Positions 24,120 to 32,659 are shown, counted from the stretch's first letter. The stretch: DNA of 40,872 nt from Brevibacillus gelatini (GCF_003710935.1 NZ_RHHS01000043.1:1-40872); one strand, 5' to 3'. Made by a program: numbers and translations. The notes: generated by a model from the sequence alone, not told the origin.

Positions 24120-24349
24120 TGTCGAGCCCGATGTTTCATGTATGATGCGGCGAAATGCCTTGCAGGAGGCGAAGAACCGTGGATAACCATGAACAAGCAG
24201 TCGACGAAAGTCTTATGGAGATAAGCCGATTCCTTGGGTAACAATCTCTTTCATGGAGGTTGAAGTGCCAAAGAGAATGACCGGTAAGACCCCATAGGCA
24301 ATCGGGCTCGACAAAGGACCGCTCTCCATTTGGGAGCGGTTTTCCTTTT
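24120..24349 (+). ncRNA. Stand-alone structured sRNA, candidate CsfG
   Basis: About 230 nt. The two ends pair over 13 perfect base pairs (TGTCGAGCCCGAT 24120-24132 with ATCGGGCTCGACA 24301-24313). Inside, TTCATG/CATGAA (24135-24140/24188-24193), hairpins GAC-GAAA-GTC and CTTAT-GGAG-ATAAG (24212-24225), a stem CCT-TGGG/CCCA-T-AGG (24232-24238/24291-24298) and TCTCTTT/AAAGAGA (24245-24251/24270-24276) can form together. A terminator follows at once. The next gene is on the other strand, so this is not a leader. A sporulation sRNA, CsfG, conserved in spore-formers, lies between ylbG and ylbH in B. subtilis and is made under sigma-F and sigma-G; promoter type, size and yla-ylb context fit. I could not compare sequences, so the identity is tentative. 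Confidence 0.65.
24318..24349 (+). terminator. Terminator of the structured sRNA
   Basis: Stem ACCGCTC/GAGCGGT (24318-24324/24334-24340) followed by TTTCCTTTT. Confidence 0.8.
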
Positions 24350-24381
24350 ATGCGCAAAATCAGCGGCTGTTCCGCGTCCAT

Positions 24382-24420
24382 AAAAAAACGCGGATAGCCG
24401 TGTGGACGGCTCCGCGTTTT
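24382..24420 (-). terminator. Terminator of the DinB-like gene
   Basis: On the minus strand, stem AAAACGCGGA/TCCGCGTTTT with an inner AGCCGT/ACGGCT, then seven T. Confidence 0.8.
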
Positions 24421-24437
24421 GCGAGCAAGGGCAGAAG

Positions 24438-24917
24438 CTAGGCTTTGGCTGCGGCAATTGCCTTGCGCAGGGAAGAAATCATGCCCATGTGCATGCCTTC
24501 GTGGAACAAGGTGAAGACCATGATTTCGCCATAGGTGTGCATGACTCCCTTGTCACCGAGTTCAAACGGCTTCGGGAGCGGCTCATTCAGCCGTGATTGG
24601 AATTGCTCCTTGATACGCGCATGCTGCTCTTTCAACTGGGCAGCCAACGTTTCCAGGGAAGGGATGTCATTCTGCCAGTCTGCCGGCTTTGTCCCCGGGC
24701 TAAACATAGCCGCGTAGGACGGAGGACATTTCATTTCGGCAGGACCGAGCAGCAAATAATCTTGCGTGAGCAGAATATGGCCGATATTCCAGCGGATGTT
24801 GTTCTTGAATCCTTCCGGAACGATGTCAGCCTCCTCCTCAGTCGTATTGGACACGCCCTCCAAAAACAGGCCGCGAATCAAGTCGTACTGATTCCAAACG
24901 AATGAATAATCCTGCAT
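24438..24917 (-). CDS. DinB/YfiT-like putative metal-dependent protein
   Basis: 159 residues, predicted four-helix bundle of the DinB superfamily. Three His in the family positions, His47 (NIGHILLTQDY), His139 and His143 (LFHEGMHMG), would bind a divalent metal. Family members include bacillithiol/mycothiol S-transferases and DNA-damage-induced proteins; the activity here is not known. GAAAGGTGG lies 8 nt before the ATG at 24917, so an upstream GTG inside that ribosome site is rejected. Monocistronic. Confidence 0.82.
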   Translation of the reverse strand: MQDYSFVWNQYDLIRGLFLEGVSNTTEEEADIVPEGFKNNIRWNIGHILLTQDYLLLGPAEMKCPPSYAAMFSPGTKPADWQNDIPSLETLAAQLKEQHARIKEQFQSRLNEPLPKPFELGDKGVMHTYGEIMVFTLFHEGMHMGMISSLRKAIAAAKA

Positions 24918-25051
24918 GGCGAAAACCACCTTTCGTCAATTTCCATACTCCTCCATATTACCGTAAATTCTCCGCAAGGAAAACAAAGATTTCCATTTCT
25001 TTGCAAGTTGTCCACCTCCCTTCATACATATAAAACAAGGAGGGAGCAAAC

Positions 25052-25498
25052 ATGGTGACGTTGGACTCATCCATTGCCTTTTTGGTTTATGTGACGGCCG
25101 TTTCCAGCGCAGCGGCAGGTGTGACCGAAGCTTTCAAATCGGTCATTCCGTTTTTGGCGACAGACTACGAACCGAAGGAAGACCGCTGGGAGGACCAAAA
25201 CCAGGCGGCGCGTCTGATGCACTACAAACGCTTTTTCAATCTGCTGATTTCCGTTGTGGCGGCCGGAGTGATTTTTGGCATGCTCGGTCTCGACCCCGCG
25301 CTGATCTTGACCGGAGCGGCTTCTGCCTACGTGGAAAATCCGTGGCAGGTCGGAACCTGGCTGTGGGGCATCGTTGCGGTGTTCGGCTCTCCGTTTTTTG
25401 CTTCGGTCCTGAAAATTTTGGAGGGGCTCAAGCAGTCGGTAAATAACGGGAACCCGCCGAATCGCCCCAGGCAGAAGGTGAGCGGTCCGCGGGAATGA
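25052..25498 (+). CDS. Membrane protein of unknown function
   Basis: 148 residues. Predicted helices near 7-25, 63-85 and 98-120, with a polar loop (TDYEPKEDRWEDQNQAARLMHYKR) between the first two and a charged Pro/Arg/Lys tail. AAGGAGGGAG precedes the ATG. I do not recognise the family. The lipoprotein gene follows after 76 nt without a visible terminator, so the two may be co-transcribed. Confidence 0.6.
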   Translation: MVTLDSSIAFLVYVTAVSSAAAGVTEAFKSVIPFLATDYEPKEDRWEDQNQAARLMHYKRFFNLLISVVAAGVIFGMLGLDPALILTGAASAYVENPWQVGTWLWGIVAVFGSPFFASVLKILEGLKQSVNNGNPPNRPRQKVSGPRE

Positions 25499-25574
25499 CT
25501 GCATCGTGCTTGAACTGTGCCTGTTGCGTGCGGTAAGATAGCAAACGTACATACCGCGAGAGTAGGTGGGCACG

Positions 25575-26111
25575 ATGACAAAGCGAAGTATATTTGCAAT
25601 ATTGGCATGGTTGGCACTGTTCGCCTTCATGCTTGCAGCCTGTTCGGCGCAGTCGGGGCCGTCCGGCGCATTCGATCCGGAAAATCAGCAGGAGTACGGG
25701 GTGGGCGGAATTTATTTGGGACAAAACATCAAGGAAGCGATGGACATTATCAAGCCGACCAAAGCTGATTTTATGGATATGGTGACACGCGAAAGCTACA
25801 CGGTGGAAAGAATGGCGAAGGGCGAGGGCGAGGCTGTCATGGGCATGCTCTTGCTTGATCGCACGCAACTGCTTGTCAAGGTCAGAAAAGGCGAGTTGAT
25901 CTCCATCATGTTGAGCGGAGTGGCCAAAGAAGACGCCGCTCGGTTTAAAACGCTCCGGGGCCTTGCCATGTACGACAGCGGCGAGCAACTGAAAAAGCTG
26001 TACGGCGAAGGCAACGGGGAAAAGGAAGTGGTGTACGAAGGCAGCAAGTACACCGCAAACTTCGGGCTTGAAAACAATCAGGTCGTTTGGTTCCGATTTG
26101 ACAGCAAGTAA
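25575..26111 (+). CDS. Lipoprotein with possible CAP-associated N-terminal fold
   Basis: 178 residues. A type II signal peptide ends in LAAC (Cys23). The mature part has two similar parts: GVGGIYLGQNIKEAMDIIKP and GLAMYDSGEQLKKLYGEGNG, each a short strand, a polar turn and a helix, then aromatic-rich strands (YTANFGLENNQVVWFRF). This recalls the CAP-associated (YlbC N-terminal) or SmpA-like fold, but I rate that weak. AGGTGG with 5 nt spacing supports ATG 25575. Strong terminator follows. Confidence 0.62.
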   Translation: MTKRSIFAILAWLALFAFMLAACSAQSGPSGAFDPENQQEYGVGGIYLGQNIKEAMDIIKPTKADFMDMVTRESYTVERMAKGEGEAVMGMLLLDRTQLLVKVRKGELISIMLSGVAKEDAARFKTLRGLAMYDSGEQLKKLYGEGNGEKEVVYEGSKYTANFGLENNQVVWFRFDSK

Positions 26112-26172
26112 ATAGCATCCACCAGGCAAAGGCAAGGACTGGCCGAACCCTCGTCTGACAGACTGGCAGAGT

Positions 26173-26213
26173 GAAAGTGAGTTCTCGAAAAAGAGAAGCT
26201 CACTTTCTTTTTT
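26173..26213 (+). terminator. Terminator of the lipoprotein gene
   Basis: Long stem GAAAGTGAGTTCTC/GAGAAGCTCACTTTC with one bulge, then six T. Confidence 0.88.
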
Positions 26214-26242
26214 GTCCATCCCAGGCAGCGCGCGTCGGCTCG

Positions 26243-26752
26243 CTACGCCTTGTGCAGCCACTGGATTTGCACCTGATAAGCTTTGGCAATTCCTTCCACA
26301 AGCTCCGTCAGGCTGCTGTCGATGAGGTAGATCGTCTCTTCTTCTCCCGGCTGCGGGATGGTGCCGCTGACATGCTCCTGCCATTGTTCAGCCGCCGCCC
26401 AGCGATCGGCAGGGGTGCCAGATGCCTTGTCCACCGTAAACAGGGCGACCTGGTCTGCATATACAAACATACGCTCATTCGGCGAGACAAAGCCGAAATC
26501 GTCCACATGCTCGACCACAGCCTCGGGAGGAAGCAGGAGCAGCGAGAACTCGTCGCCAAGCATGCGGGACTTTTGCAAAATCGCTTTCAGCTTGTCTTTT
26601 TCTGTCTCGTTCTCGACAATAAAAAGCAGTTTGTCCCGATCAAAGACATTGACATGATCCCCGATTTTATGTATGACTTGAGCATAGAAGCCAGGCAATT
26701 TCCCGTCTGGGATCGAAAGCTCGATTCCGTACATATGACGCATGCGCTTCAT
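26243..26752 (-). CDS. Protein of unknown function
   Basis: 169 residues, soluble. Strands such as LLFIVENETEKDKLKAIL, ERMFVYADQVALFTVD and ETIYLIDSS suggest a mixed alpha/beta fold. GGAG lies 6 nt before ATG 26752; an in-frame TTG at 26764 overlaps the ribosome site and is rejected. Divergent from the MBL hydrolase gene, with only 51 nt between starts, so promoters must overlap. I do not recognise a family. Confidence 0.55.
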   Translation of the reverse strand: MKRMRHMYGIELSIPDGKLPGFYAQVIHKIGDHVNVFDRDKLLFIVENETEKDKLKAILQKSRMLGDEFSLLLLPPEAVVEHVDDFGFVSPNERMFVYADQVALFTVDKASGTPADRWAAAEQWQEHVSGTIPQPGEEETIYLIDSSLTELVEGIAKAYQVQIQWLHKA

Positions 26753-26803
26753 CCTTTTCTCCAAGCTTTTTTCTTATCGTACCAAAAAAACAGGGAGGTT
26801 CCT

Positions 26804-27451
26804 ATGAGCGACCAACAGCTTGCCATCCAATCTTTTGCCTTGGGCGGCTTTCAAACAAACGCCTACGTCCTGACCAACACGGATACAGAAGAGACGATTG
26901 TCATAGACCCTGGCATGGAGCCAGCGCGGCTTTTGCAGGCGATTGCCGACAAAAACGTCGTGGCCATCCTTTTGACCCACGCCCACCTCGACCATATCGG
27001 GGGACTGAACCAGGTGCGGGCGTTGACGAAAGCGCCTGTGTACATTCATCCGCTGGAACAGGAGTGGCTGACCAATCCCGATCTCAACGGCTCCAGCCGC
27101 TGGGGGTTGCCTGAGCCGATCGTGTGCGAACGCGCAGAGCACGAGCTGGCTGACGGGCAGACGCTGCGACTGGCCGGGTTTGACATCCAGGTACTGCACA
27201 CGCCGGGGCATTCGCCGGGGAGCTGTTCGTTTGTGATCGGCAAGCATTGCTTTGGCGGAGATGTGCTGTTTGCGCAGAGCATTGGCCGGACCGATTTGCC
27301 TGGGGGCGATTACGAGACGCTGATGATTAGCATCCAGGACAAACTGTTCGAGCTTGACGACGACACGATCGTCTACCCGGGGCACGGACCGAAGACGACG
27401 ATTGACTACGAAAAAACGTACAATCCGTTTGTAACGGGCATGCTGCGATAA
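26804..27451 (+). CDS. MBL-fold metallo-hydrolase, YqgX/glyoxalase II-like
   Basis: 215 residues. Metal ligands of the metallo-beta-lactamase fold are all present: THAHLDH (His59, His61, Asp63, His64), His136 in HTPGHSPGS, Asp153 in GGDVLF and His194 in YPGHGPKT. GRTDLPGGDYETLM is typical of the YqgX/GloB-like group, which hydrolyses S-lactoylglutathione-type thioesters or related compounds; the true substrate is unproven (bacillithiol is the likely thiol in Bacillales). GGGAGG precedes the ATG. yqgY and an mgsR-like gene are also in this window, echoing yqgX-yqgY-yqgZ. Confidence 0.85.
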   Translation: MSDQQLAIQSFALGGFQTNAYVLTNTDTEETIVIDPGMEPARLLQAIADKNVVAILLTHAHLDHIGGLNQVRALTKAPVYIHPLEQEWLTNPDLNGSSRWGLPEPIVCERAEHELADGQTLRLAGFDIQVLHTPGHSPGSCSFVIGKHCFGGDVLFAQSIGRTDLPGGDYETLMISIQDKLFELDDDTIVYPGHGPKTTIDYEKTYNPFVTGMLR

Positions 27452-27547
27452 AGACTTCCCGACTCTTTTACGGTAAAGCGAAGAGGATTTTGTCGGATGG
27501 CGGCGAAAAAGAATGGGTTATCTTAAAGTCAAAAGGAGCTACTCGCG

Positions 27548-28834
27548 ATGAAGCAAGCATGGAGCAAGTGGGTCATCATCACAGCAGTCGGCTGTATGAG
27601 TCTGGTCGGGTGCGTCCCGCAAGCAGCCCCGGATCACCAAGCTTCCAAGGCTCCTTCCCAGCATGTGAACCCATCTGAATCCGCCGCGCCGCAGACGCCG
27701 GCGGACGATTTTGCCGATACGGGAGCGAACGTACCCGCACTTCCTCCGGAAGAAGCGCCTTCGCGTTTTCCGGAACAGCGAATCTCGCTGCTCGCCGTCG
27801 GGGACATCATGGTTCATCAGGAGCAACTGGATGCCGTCTGGAACCCGGCTACCAAAGCCTACGACTTCCACAAGTTTTTTCCGTATGTCACGCCGCTGTT
27901 TCAACAGGCAGACTGGGTGATCGGCAACCTGGAAACGACGATGAGCGGTAGTCAGGCCCGCTATTCGGGCTATCCGATGTTCAACTCACCGGAATCGCTG
28001 GCACAGACGTTGAAGGAAGTGGGCTTTACCGCCGTAACGACGGCGAACAATCACTCGATGGATCGCAAGGAGCAGGGCGTGCTGCAAACGATCAAATACC
28101 TGGATCAGGCAGGAATTTTGCACACCGGGACGTTTGCCAGCGCCGAGGAACGCGACGAGCCGCTTCTTTTGACCAAGGACGGTTTTACGCTCGCCCTGCT
28201 GTCCTATACGTACGGGACGAACGGCATTCCCATTCCGCCGGAGAAGCCGTATCTCGTGAACCTGATCTCGCCGGAACGGATGAAGCAGGACATTGCCCGG
28301 GCGAGGGAAAAGGGAGCGGATCTGGTCGCCGTGGCGCTGCACTTCGGCGTCGAATACCAGCGGCTGCCCAATGCGGAGCAAATCCGGACAGCCGAGCTGT
28401 GTTTGACGTACGGAGCCGATCTGATTTTGGGGGCCCATCCGCATGTGGTTCAGCCGTATGAGTGGAAGACGGTAAAACGGGAGGACGGCACAGAGCACAC
28501 AGGACTGATTGCGTATTCGCTTGGCAACTTCATCTCAGCCCAGCGCTGGGATTACAAGGATGTGGGAGCGATTCTCAAACTCACCTTGCACAAGGACGAG
28601 TATGGAAAAGCGAGCATCGAGCAAGCGGAGCTGCTTCCGACCTACGTTCATTTTTTCCGCAAAAACAACAAACGCCATTACGTCATCTATCCCGTGGAGG
28701 AAACGTTGGCAGGGCTACAGCGCGGAGAAAAATACCCGACCCTCACCAAAGAAGCGATCCAGTACATGGCCCGCTTGCAAAAGGAGATGCCGGTCCACGT
28801 GAATACGGTTGTTTCCAGGAAAAAAGCCAGCTGA
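27548..28834 (+). CDS. CapA-family lipoprotein, metallophosphatase-like
   Basis: 428 residues. Type II signal peptide with lipobox LVGC (Cys22), a Pro/Ala/Ser linker to about residue 74, then a CapA/PgsA domain (calcineurin-like fold) with LAVGDIMVH, WVIGNLETTMSG, TTANNHSMDRKEQG, GADLVAVALHFGVEYQ, LGAHPHVVQPYE and YSLGNFIS. CapA proteins are needed for export or anchoring of poly-gamma-glutamate in pgs operons, but no capB or capC is adjacent, so a stand-alone envelope role is possible. AAAGGAG 9 nt upstream supports the ATG. Its stop lies inside the terminator of the convergent gene. Confidence 0.88.
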   Translation: MKQAWSKWVIITAVGCMSLVGCVPQAAPDHQASKAPSQHVNPSESAAPQTPADDFADTGANVPALPPEEAPSRFPEQRISLLAVGDIMVHQEQLDAVWNPATKAYDFHKFFPYVTPLFQQADWVIGNLETTMSGSQARYSGYPMFNSPESLAQTLKEVGFTAVTTANNHSMDRKEQGVLQTIKYLDQAGILHTGTFASAEERDEPLLLTKDGFTLALLSYTYGTNGIPIPPEKPYLVNLISPERMKQDIARAREKGADLVAVALHFGVEYQRLPNAEQIRTAELCLTYGADLILGAHPHVVQPYEWKTVKREDGTEHTGLIAYSLGNFISAQRWDYKDVGAILKLTLHKDEYGKASIEQAELLPTYVHFFRKNNKRHYVIYPVEETLAGLQRGEKYPTLTKEAIQYMARLQKEMPVHVNTVVSRKKAS

Positions 28835-28846
28835 TCCGTAGCTGGC
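28820..28846 (-). terminator. Terminator of the coiled-coil secreted protein gene
   Basis: Minus strand: stem GCCAGCT/AGCTGGC then six T; overlaps the end of the capA-like gene. Confidence 0.8.
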
Positions 28847-28847
28847 C

Positions 28848-29921
28848 TTATTTCTTTCCGAAGCCGAACGGCAGGTTCAGCTTCAGTTGCAGTTTCAGTT
28901 CTTCGTTTTGCAGGCTGATGCCCAGTACCTGGATGTTGGGCGAGATCAGCTCGGGATAAAAGCCGAGATCGTACGCTTTTTCCATCTCGTCTATGGTCGC
29001 TTGCGGCAACGCGAAGCCGTCGAAGGAAAGCTCGCTGATGTGGAATTTCAGTTCGGTAGGAGAGACGAGCTCGTAGCTGCCCACCAGACGAAGCTCCATA
29101 TGGTCGTATGTGCCTTCGACGATCAGCTTGTTGTCGACAAAGGAGAAGCGGGACTGCTTGAACAACTCGTCCTTTTGCATCAAAAACTGGTTGAAATCGC
29201 TCTGCTTGATCGTCAGCGTATGGTTGAACAAACCGTCCGACTGAATGCGATCGGGCGTGGCCAGCTCCGGCACCTGCATCATCACCTTCGCCAGTATGCC
29301 GAAAAACGTCTGGAAAGCGGGCAAGCCGCGCTGTTCCCAATCATCGATCAAGTGATCCATCAGTGCTTGTACGGTAGTCGGGTCGTCCAGCTTCTGCACG
29401 TTTTTCTCTTTTTCCGCCTGGATGGCGAGCATCTCTGCCAGTTGCTGCTCGTATTTTTTCCGCAGATCCTGGAGCAGCGCCAGCCGGTTTTGCTTGTCAG
29501 TCTGCATGTCCGCAAGCTTTGTGCGCTCGGCATGATACGCCTGCAGCCGATTCATGTCGTGCTCATACAACATTTGATAAAAATCGAACATCAATAAAAA
29601 TTGATTGAAATTTTCCGCATTGAGGATAAGCGTCAGAAGATTGGCGCGTTCACCTGTGTAGTAAGCCCGTGCCACCTCGCCGGCGTGGCGCTGCATCGCC
29701 TCGATCACGAGCTTTTGACGCTGCAGGTCGAGATCGATTTGAGCAATATCCCGATATGTCCGAGCCTCTTCCGCCTTGAGCAAGGTGAGGGTTCGCTCCA
29801 GCTCTTTTTGGGTGAAATGCTGCTGCAGGATGAGCTGCTCCAGCGGCAGTGCAGCCTCTTCCTGGGCGAACACCGTCAGCGGACATACTAGCAGGAACAA
29901 GACGAGCAGTAATTTGCGCAT
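28848..29921 (-). CDS. Secreted coiled-coil protein of unknown function
   Basis: 357 residues. Signal peptide 1-20 (MRKLLLVLFLL..., cut after VFA). Residues 25-175 are almost wholly helical and heptad-like (QKELERTLTLLKAEEARTYR; KYEQQLAEMLAIQAEKEKN), resembling the N-terminal coiled coil of PcsB/CwlO-type wall-hydrolase regulators, with YYTGERANLLTLILNAENFNQFL very like that region. No NlpC/P60 or CHAP domain follows; instead a beta-rich C-terminal half (225-350) that looks like a lipid-binding LolA/DUF-type fold, unassigned. AAAGGTG 5 nt before ATG 29921 fixes the start. Confidence 0.68.
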   Translation of the reverse strand: MRKLLLVLFLLVCPLTVFAQEEAALPLEQLILQQHFTQKELERTLTLLKAEEARTYRDIAQIDLDLQRQKLVIEAMQRHAGEVARAYYTGERANLLTLILNAENFNQFLLMFDFYQMLYEHDMNRLQAYHAERTKLADMQTDKQNRLALLQDLRKKYEQQLAEMLAIQAEKEKNVQKLDDPTTVQALMDHLIDDWEQRGLPAFQTFFGILAKVMMQVPELATPDRIQSDGLFNHTLTIKQSDFNQFLMQKDELFKQSRFSFVDNKLIVEGTYDHMELRLVGSYELVSPTELKFHISELSFDGFALPQATIDEMEKAYDLGFYPELISPNIQVLGISLQNEELKLQLKLNLPFGFGKK

Positions 29922-30033
29922 GTTTTCACCTTTTGCTTTCATGATGGAAGTCGCTTGCCTTTTCACATTGTATGACTTCTTTTTCGTATTATAGCCTTAT
30001 CAGGTTGAAATTGGATAGCAGGAGAAGAGTCGA

Positions 30034-31170
30034 ATGGATATAATTGCACAGATTCGCCACGAAATCGAAAACCGGGAGCAAGGCGCCATTTCGTTTGCGC
30101 GCTTTATGGAGCTGGCACTCTATCACGACTCCTATGGCTATTATATGTCGGACTTGCCCAAGGTAGGCAAAGATGGCGATTTTTTTACCAGTGCGACTGT
30201 ACACGCGGTGTTTGGAGAAACATTGGCGGATGCGGTGTGCGAGCTGTGGCAGACAGCGGGGATCGGGCAGCCCGCGCTCGTCGAAATCGGCGGGGGCACG
30301 GGCAGCTTGTGCAGCAGCATGCTGGGGCGGATACGCGAGACGGCGCCGGAAGTGTACAAGAAGCTGAAAGTTGTTCTCATCGAGGCAAGCCCCTATCACC
30401 GGAGACGACAGGAGGAAGCGCTGCGCGAGCATGACGTGCAAAAGGTGTGGCACGCTTCGCTTGCAGATGCGGCTACCGAAGAAGCAGTGGAAGGAGTCAT
30501 CCTGTCCAATGAATGGCTGGATGCTTTTCCCGTTCATATCGCAGAGCGGACGAAGACAGGCTGGAAGGAAGTCGCAGTGACCTGCGCAGAGGGACAATTT
30601 ACCGAGGTGCTGCGGGAGCCGACAGCGCCACTTTTGGCTGAACTGGCGGAAATCGAGTCCGCCACGCCGATTCCATCCGGCATGCGGATCGAGGTAAACC
30701 TGGGGTTGAAGCAGGCGGCAGAGCAGGTGGGACGTCTGTTGGCAAAAGGCTATGTCGTGACGATTGATTACGGGGATCGCCAGGAAGAACTGTATCACCC
30801 AAGCCGCAAAAAAGGCACGCTGATGTGCTACTACCGCCACCAGGCGCACGACAATCCGTACATCAACGTCGGGGAGCAGGATATTACCGCGCACGTCAAC
30901 TTTTCCGCCTGGAGCCGCTATGGCGAAGCAGCAGGCTTGCAGGAGGTTGCCTACATGCGCCAGGACAAGTTTTTGCTGCAATGCGGGCTGCTGCACAAGG
31001 CGGTCGCGCATCAGGATACGGACCCGTTTACCAGCAAGGCGATGAAGCGCAACCGGGCGATTTTGCAGTTGATCGATCCGGCCGGATTGGGCGGGCGCTT
31101 CCGGGTCATGGTACAGCAAAAAGGCATCGAGCCGAATGCCGCTGCCCTGCCCGCGTTTTTGAGTCCATGA
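30034..31170 (+). CDS. MidA/NDUFAF7-type SAM-dependent methyltransferase
   Basis: 378 residues of the COG1565 family. Seen: FARFMELALYHDSYGYYM, GDFFTSATVHAVFGETLA, the SAM-binding VEIGGGTG at 83-90, SNEWLDAFPVH, and VVTIDYGDRQEELYHPSRKKGTL late in the protein. The mitochondrial relative NDUFAF7 methylates an arginine of complex I; the bacterial substrate is not known to me. AGGAGAAGAG lies upstream of the ATG. Single gene, ending in a bidirectional terminator shared with yqgY. Confidence 0.87.
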   Translation: MDIIAQIRHEIENREQGAISFARFMELALYHDSYGYYMSDLPKVGKDGDFFTSATVHAVFGETLADAVCELWQTAGIGQPALVEIGGGTGSLCSSMLGRIRETAPEVYKKLKVVLIEASPYHRRRQEEALREHDVQKVWHASLADAATEEAVEGVILSNEWLDAFPVHIAERTKTGWKEVAVTCAEGQFTEVLREPTAPLLAELAEIESATPIPSGMRIEVNLGLKQAAEQVGRLLAKGYVVTIDYGDRQEELYHPSRKKGTLMCYYRHQAHDNPYINVGEQDITAHVNFSAWSRYGEAAGLQEVAYMRQDKFLLQCGLLHKAVAHQDTDPFTSKAMKRNRAILQLIDPAGLGGRFRVMVQQKGIEPNAAALPAFLSP

Positions 31171-31173
31171 AAT

Positions 31174-31207
31174 AAAAAAGATGCTCGCGATTGAGCATCT
31201 TTTTTTC
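31174..31207. terminator. Bidirectional terminator
   Basis: Perfect 13-bp stem AAAAAAGATGCTC/GAGCATCTTTTTT with a GCGATT loop. Confidence 0.93.
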
Positions 31208-31474
31208 TTACATCATCAGTTGCATGAAAGCGTGTTCTTGTCCGCCTACAGGCATTACGAAGAAGGTGTAATACGTGAACCCTACAAAAGACAGGAACAT
31301 GAAGCAGAAGAAAATGTTGAGATACGCCCGTTCAGTCAGGCTCATGTAGCTCAACGCCACAAAGAACGCAGTAAGACCGAAGAAGATGAGCGCCATTGGG
31401 TACAGACCACCCCAGAACGACATCAGCGCGATCACAATCGTCCAAAAACCGAGAACGCGATACATACGATCCAT
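31208..31474 (-). CDS. yqgY: DUF2626 membrane protein YqgY
   Basis: 88 residues with three close-packed membrane helices (about 7-23, 27-45, 52-74). The start MDRMYRVLGFWTIVIALMSF and YTFFVMPV near the end match the DUF2626 family (B. subtilis YqgY). Function unknown. It lies between yqgX-like and mgsR-like genes as in B. subtilis, though several other genes intervene here. Confidence 0.85.
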   Translation of the reverse strand: MDRMYRVLGFWTIVIALMSFWGGLYPMALIFFGLTAFFVALSYMSLTERAYLNIFFCFMFLSFVGFTYYTFFVMPVGGQEHAFMQLMM

Positions 31475-31578
31475 TTGTTGTCCCCCCTTTTTGTATCGAT
31501 CGGTAAGATTTACAAGATTCCTCCCCCATTATATAGGACAGGCGAAGACGTGTAAACGATAAAGCTATGACGTTTTTT

Positions 31579-31618
31579 TGACGCGCCGACGTGAAAGGGC
31601 AAGAAGACAGGCGCGTCA
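31579..31618. repeat. Long hairpin without T-run
   Basis: GACGCGCC (31579-31586) and GGCGCGTC (31611-31618) are perfect inverted repeats around a 24-nt loop, just beyond the regulator gene. No T-run follows on either strand, so this is not a canonical terminator. Confidence 0.5.
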
Positions 31619-31636
31619 GGGAAGGACTTTTCTTGC

Positions 31637-32335
31637 TCAGAACTGGATGACCGTATAGTTGCACGATTTGCAACCCCGAATCATGGAGTCATCCTCACGT
31701 AATTCAATGTTTCCCAAGTACGTTTCGAATATTCCCAGCAGAAGAGCGTTGTGCATCTGGCAGACAGCGTTCGGATGTTTCTTGGCCGTTTCAGAAAACG
31801 TGCAGTTGTTTACGCGAAAGCGAAGCATGCCTTCTTCCAGCTTTTCAATCTCCGGTCTCAAGCCCTGAGCCACGACGAGGCGATGGATCAGGTGCAATTT
31901 TTCTTCCAATGTAGCCGTTTGCAAATTCAATCCGCTTTGGACAATCGCCCGTTTTGCCATCTCTGTCCCCATACGATGCCCCATGCGGATAAGAGCGGCT
32001 TCGCCCGCCTCACCGAGCGACAGCAGACTTTCGATCGCAATATCGGCCAGCAACTGATAGTCGCGTGGTGGAAACTGCAGGCTCACCACCTGTTCAGACA
32101 GTGAATACAACCGGCTGGGACGTCCTCCTTTGCCGCTCTTGTCCGAGACGGTCGTAAGCAGATTCACGTCCTCCAGTTTGGTCAGATGCAGACGCGCCAC
32201 ATTCGGGTGAATGGAAAAGTGGTCCGCGACGTCCTGAACCGTAATGGGATCTTTGCTGTACGCGACAAACTGGTAAATGGAAAAACGGGTGGGGTCTGCC
32301 AAAGCACTGGTTAACTTCTGCATATCATGGTCCAT
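31637..32335 (-). CDS. HTH transcriptional regulator with cysteine cluster (SufR/COG2345-like)
   Basis: 232 residues. Winged helix-turn-helix at 5-80 (ALADPTRFSIYQFVAYSKDPITVQDVADHF, then HPNVARLHLTKLED and a wing with GKGGRPSRLYSLS), a helical middle, and a C-terminal part with Cys178, Cys192, Cys222 and Cys225 (NNC...VC...GCKSC). Related COG2345 regulators such as SufR bind an iron-sulfur cluster through C-terminal cysteines, so this is probably a redox or Fe-S sensor; that is inference. AAAGGGGG 7 nt before ATG 32335 fixes the start. It is divergent from mgsR, and an inverted repeat covers the promoter region. Confidence 0.8.
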   Translation of the reverse strand: MDHDMQKLTSALADPTRFSIYQFVAYSKDPITVQDVADHFSIHPNVARLHLTKLEDVNLLTTVSDKSGKGGRPSRLYSLSEQVVSLQFPPRDYQLLADIAIESLLSLGEAGEAALIRMGHRMGTEMAKRAIVQSGLNLQTATLEEKLHLIHRLVVAQGLRPEIEKLEEGMLRFRVNNCTFSETAKKHPNAVCQMHNALLLGIFETYLGNIELREDDSMIRGCKSCNYTVIQF

Positions 32336-32488
32336 GCCGGATCCCCCTTTCTCAACTTGCAAGCCTTGTTTTACGTATGTTTGAAAAAATTTCACATCCT
32401 CACCAGTGTATCCGATTTTGTTTGGCTTGTTAAGGTGGCAGTGTGCTACAACAGCAGATCGCCCCATTTTTCTGTCTAGTTATTAGAT

Positions 32489-32512
32489 TAACTACTATTG
32501 ACATAGTGTTAA
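32489..32512. promoter_or_regulatory. Inverted repeat in the divergent regulator/mgsR promoter
   Basis: TTAACTACTAT and ATAGTGTTAA flank TGAC and match as an inverted repeat with one base missing. The repeat covers the -35 of the mgsR promoter and a possible minus-strand promoter (TTAACA, 16 bp, TAATCT), so it is a candidate operator for the adjacent regulator. The rest of 32336-32659 holds no gene. Confidence 0.5.
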
Positions 32513-32527
32513 CTGCGGATTTATAAT
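32498..32527 (+). promoter_or_regulatory. Strong sigma-A promoter of mgsR
   Basis: Perfect TTGACA (32498-32503) and perfect TATAAT (32522-32527) with an 18-bp spacer, giving a leader of about 125 nt. Confidence 0.8.
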
Positions 32528-32659
32528 CCAAAGTAAGAAAAGATTTTTTATTAGCTAACTTTTTGCGAGTTAATATCTCAAAGAAATTAACGAAGCAGTG
32601 AGCAGCACCAAGAACACACAAAAAGCAAATGGAAATAGATGAGACGGAGGGGTAAACCG

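Noticed and set aside
24120..24313. tmRNA, SRP RNA, 6S RNA, cobalamin, lysine or Mg riboswitch
   Set aside because: None of the hallmark sequences of these families was found, and the RNA is not upstream of a same-strand gene.
31579..31618. Rho-independent terminator of the HTH regulator gene
   Set aside because: Strong stem, but the bases after it on the minus strand are a run of A, not T.
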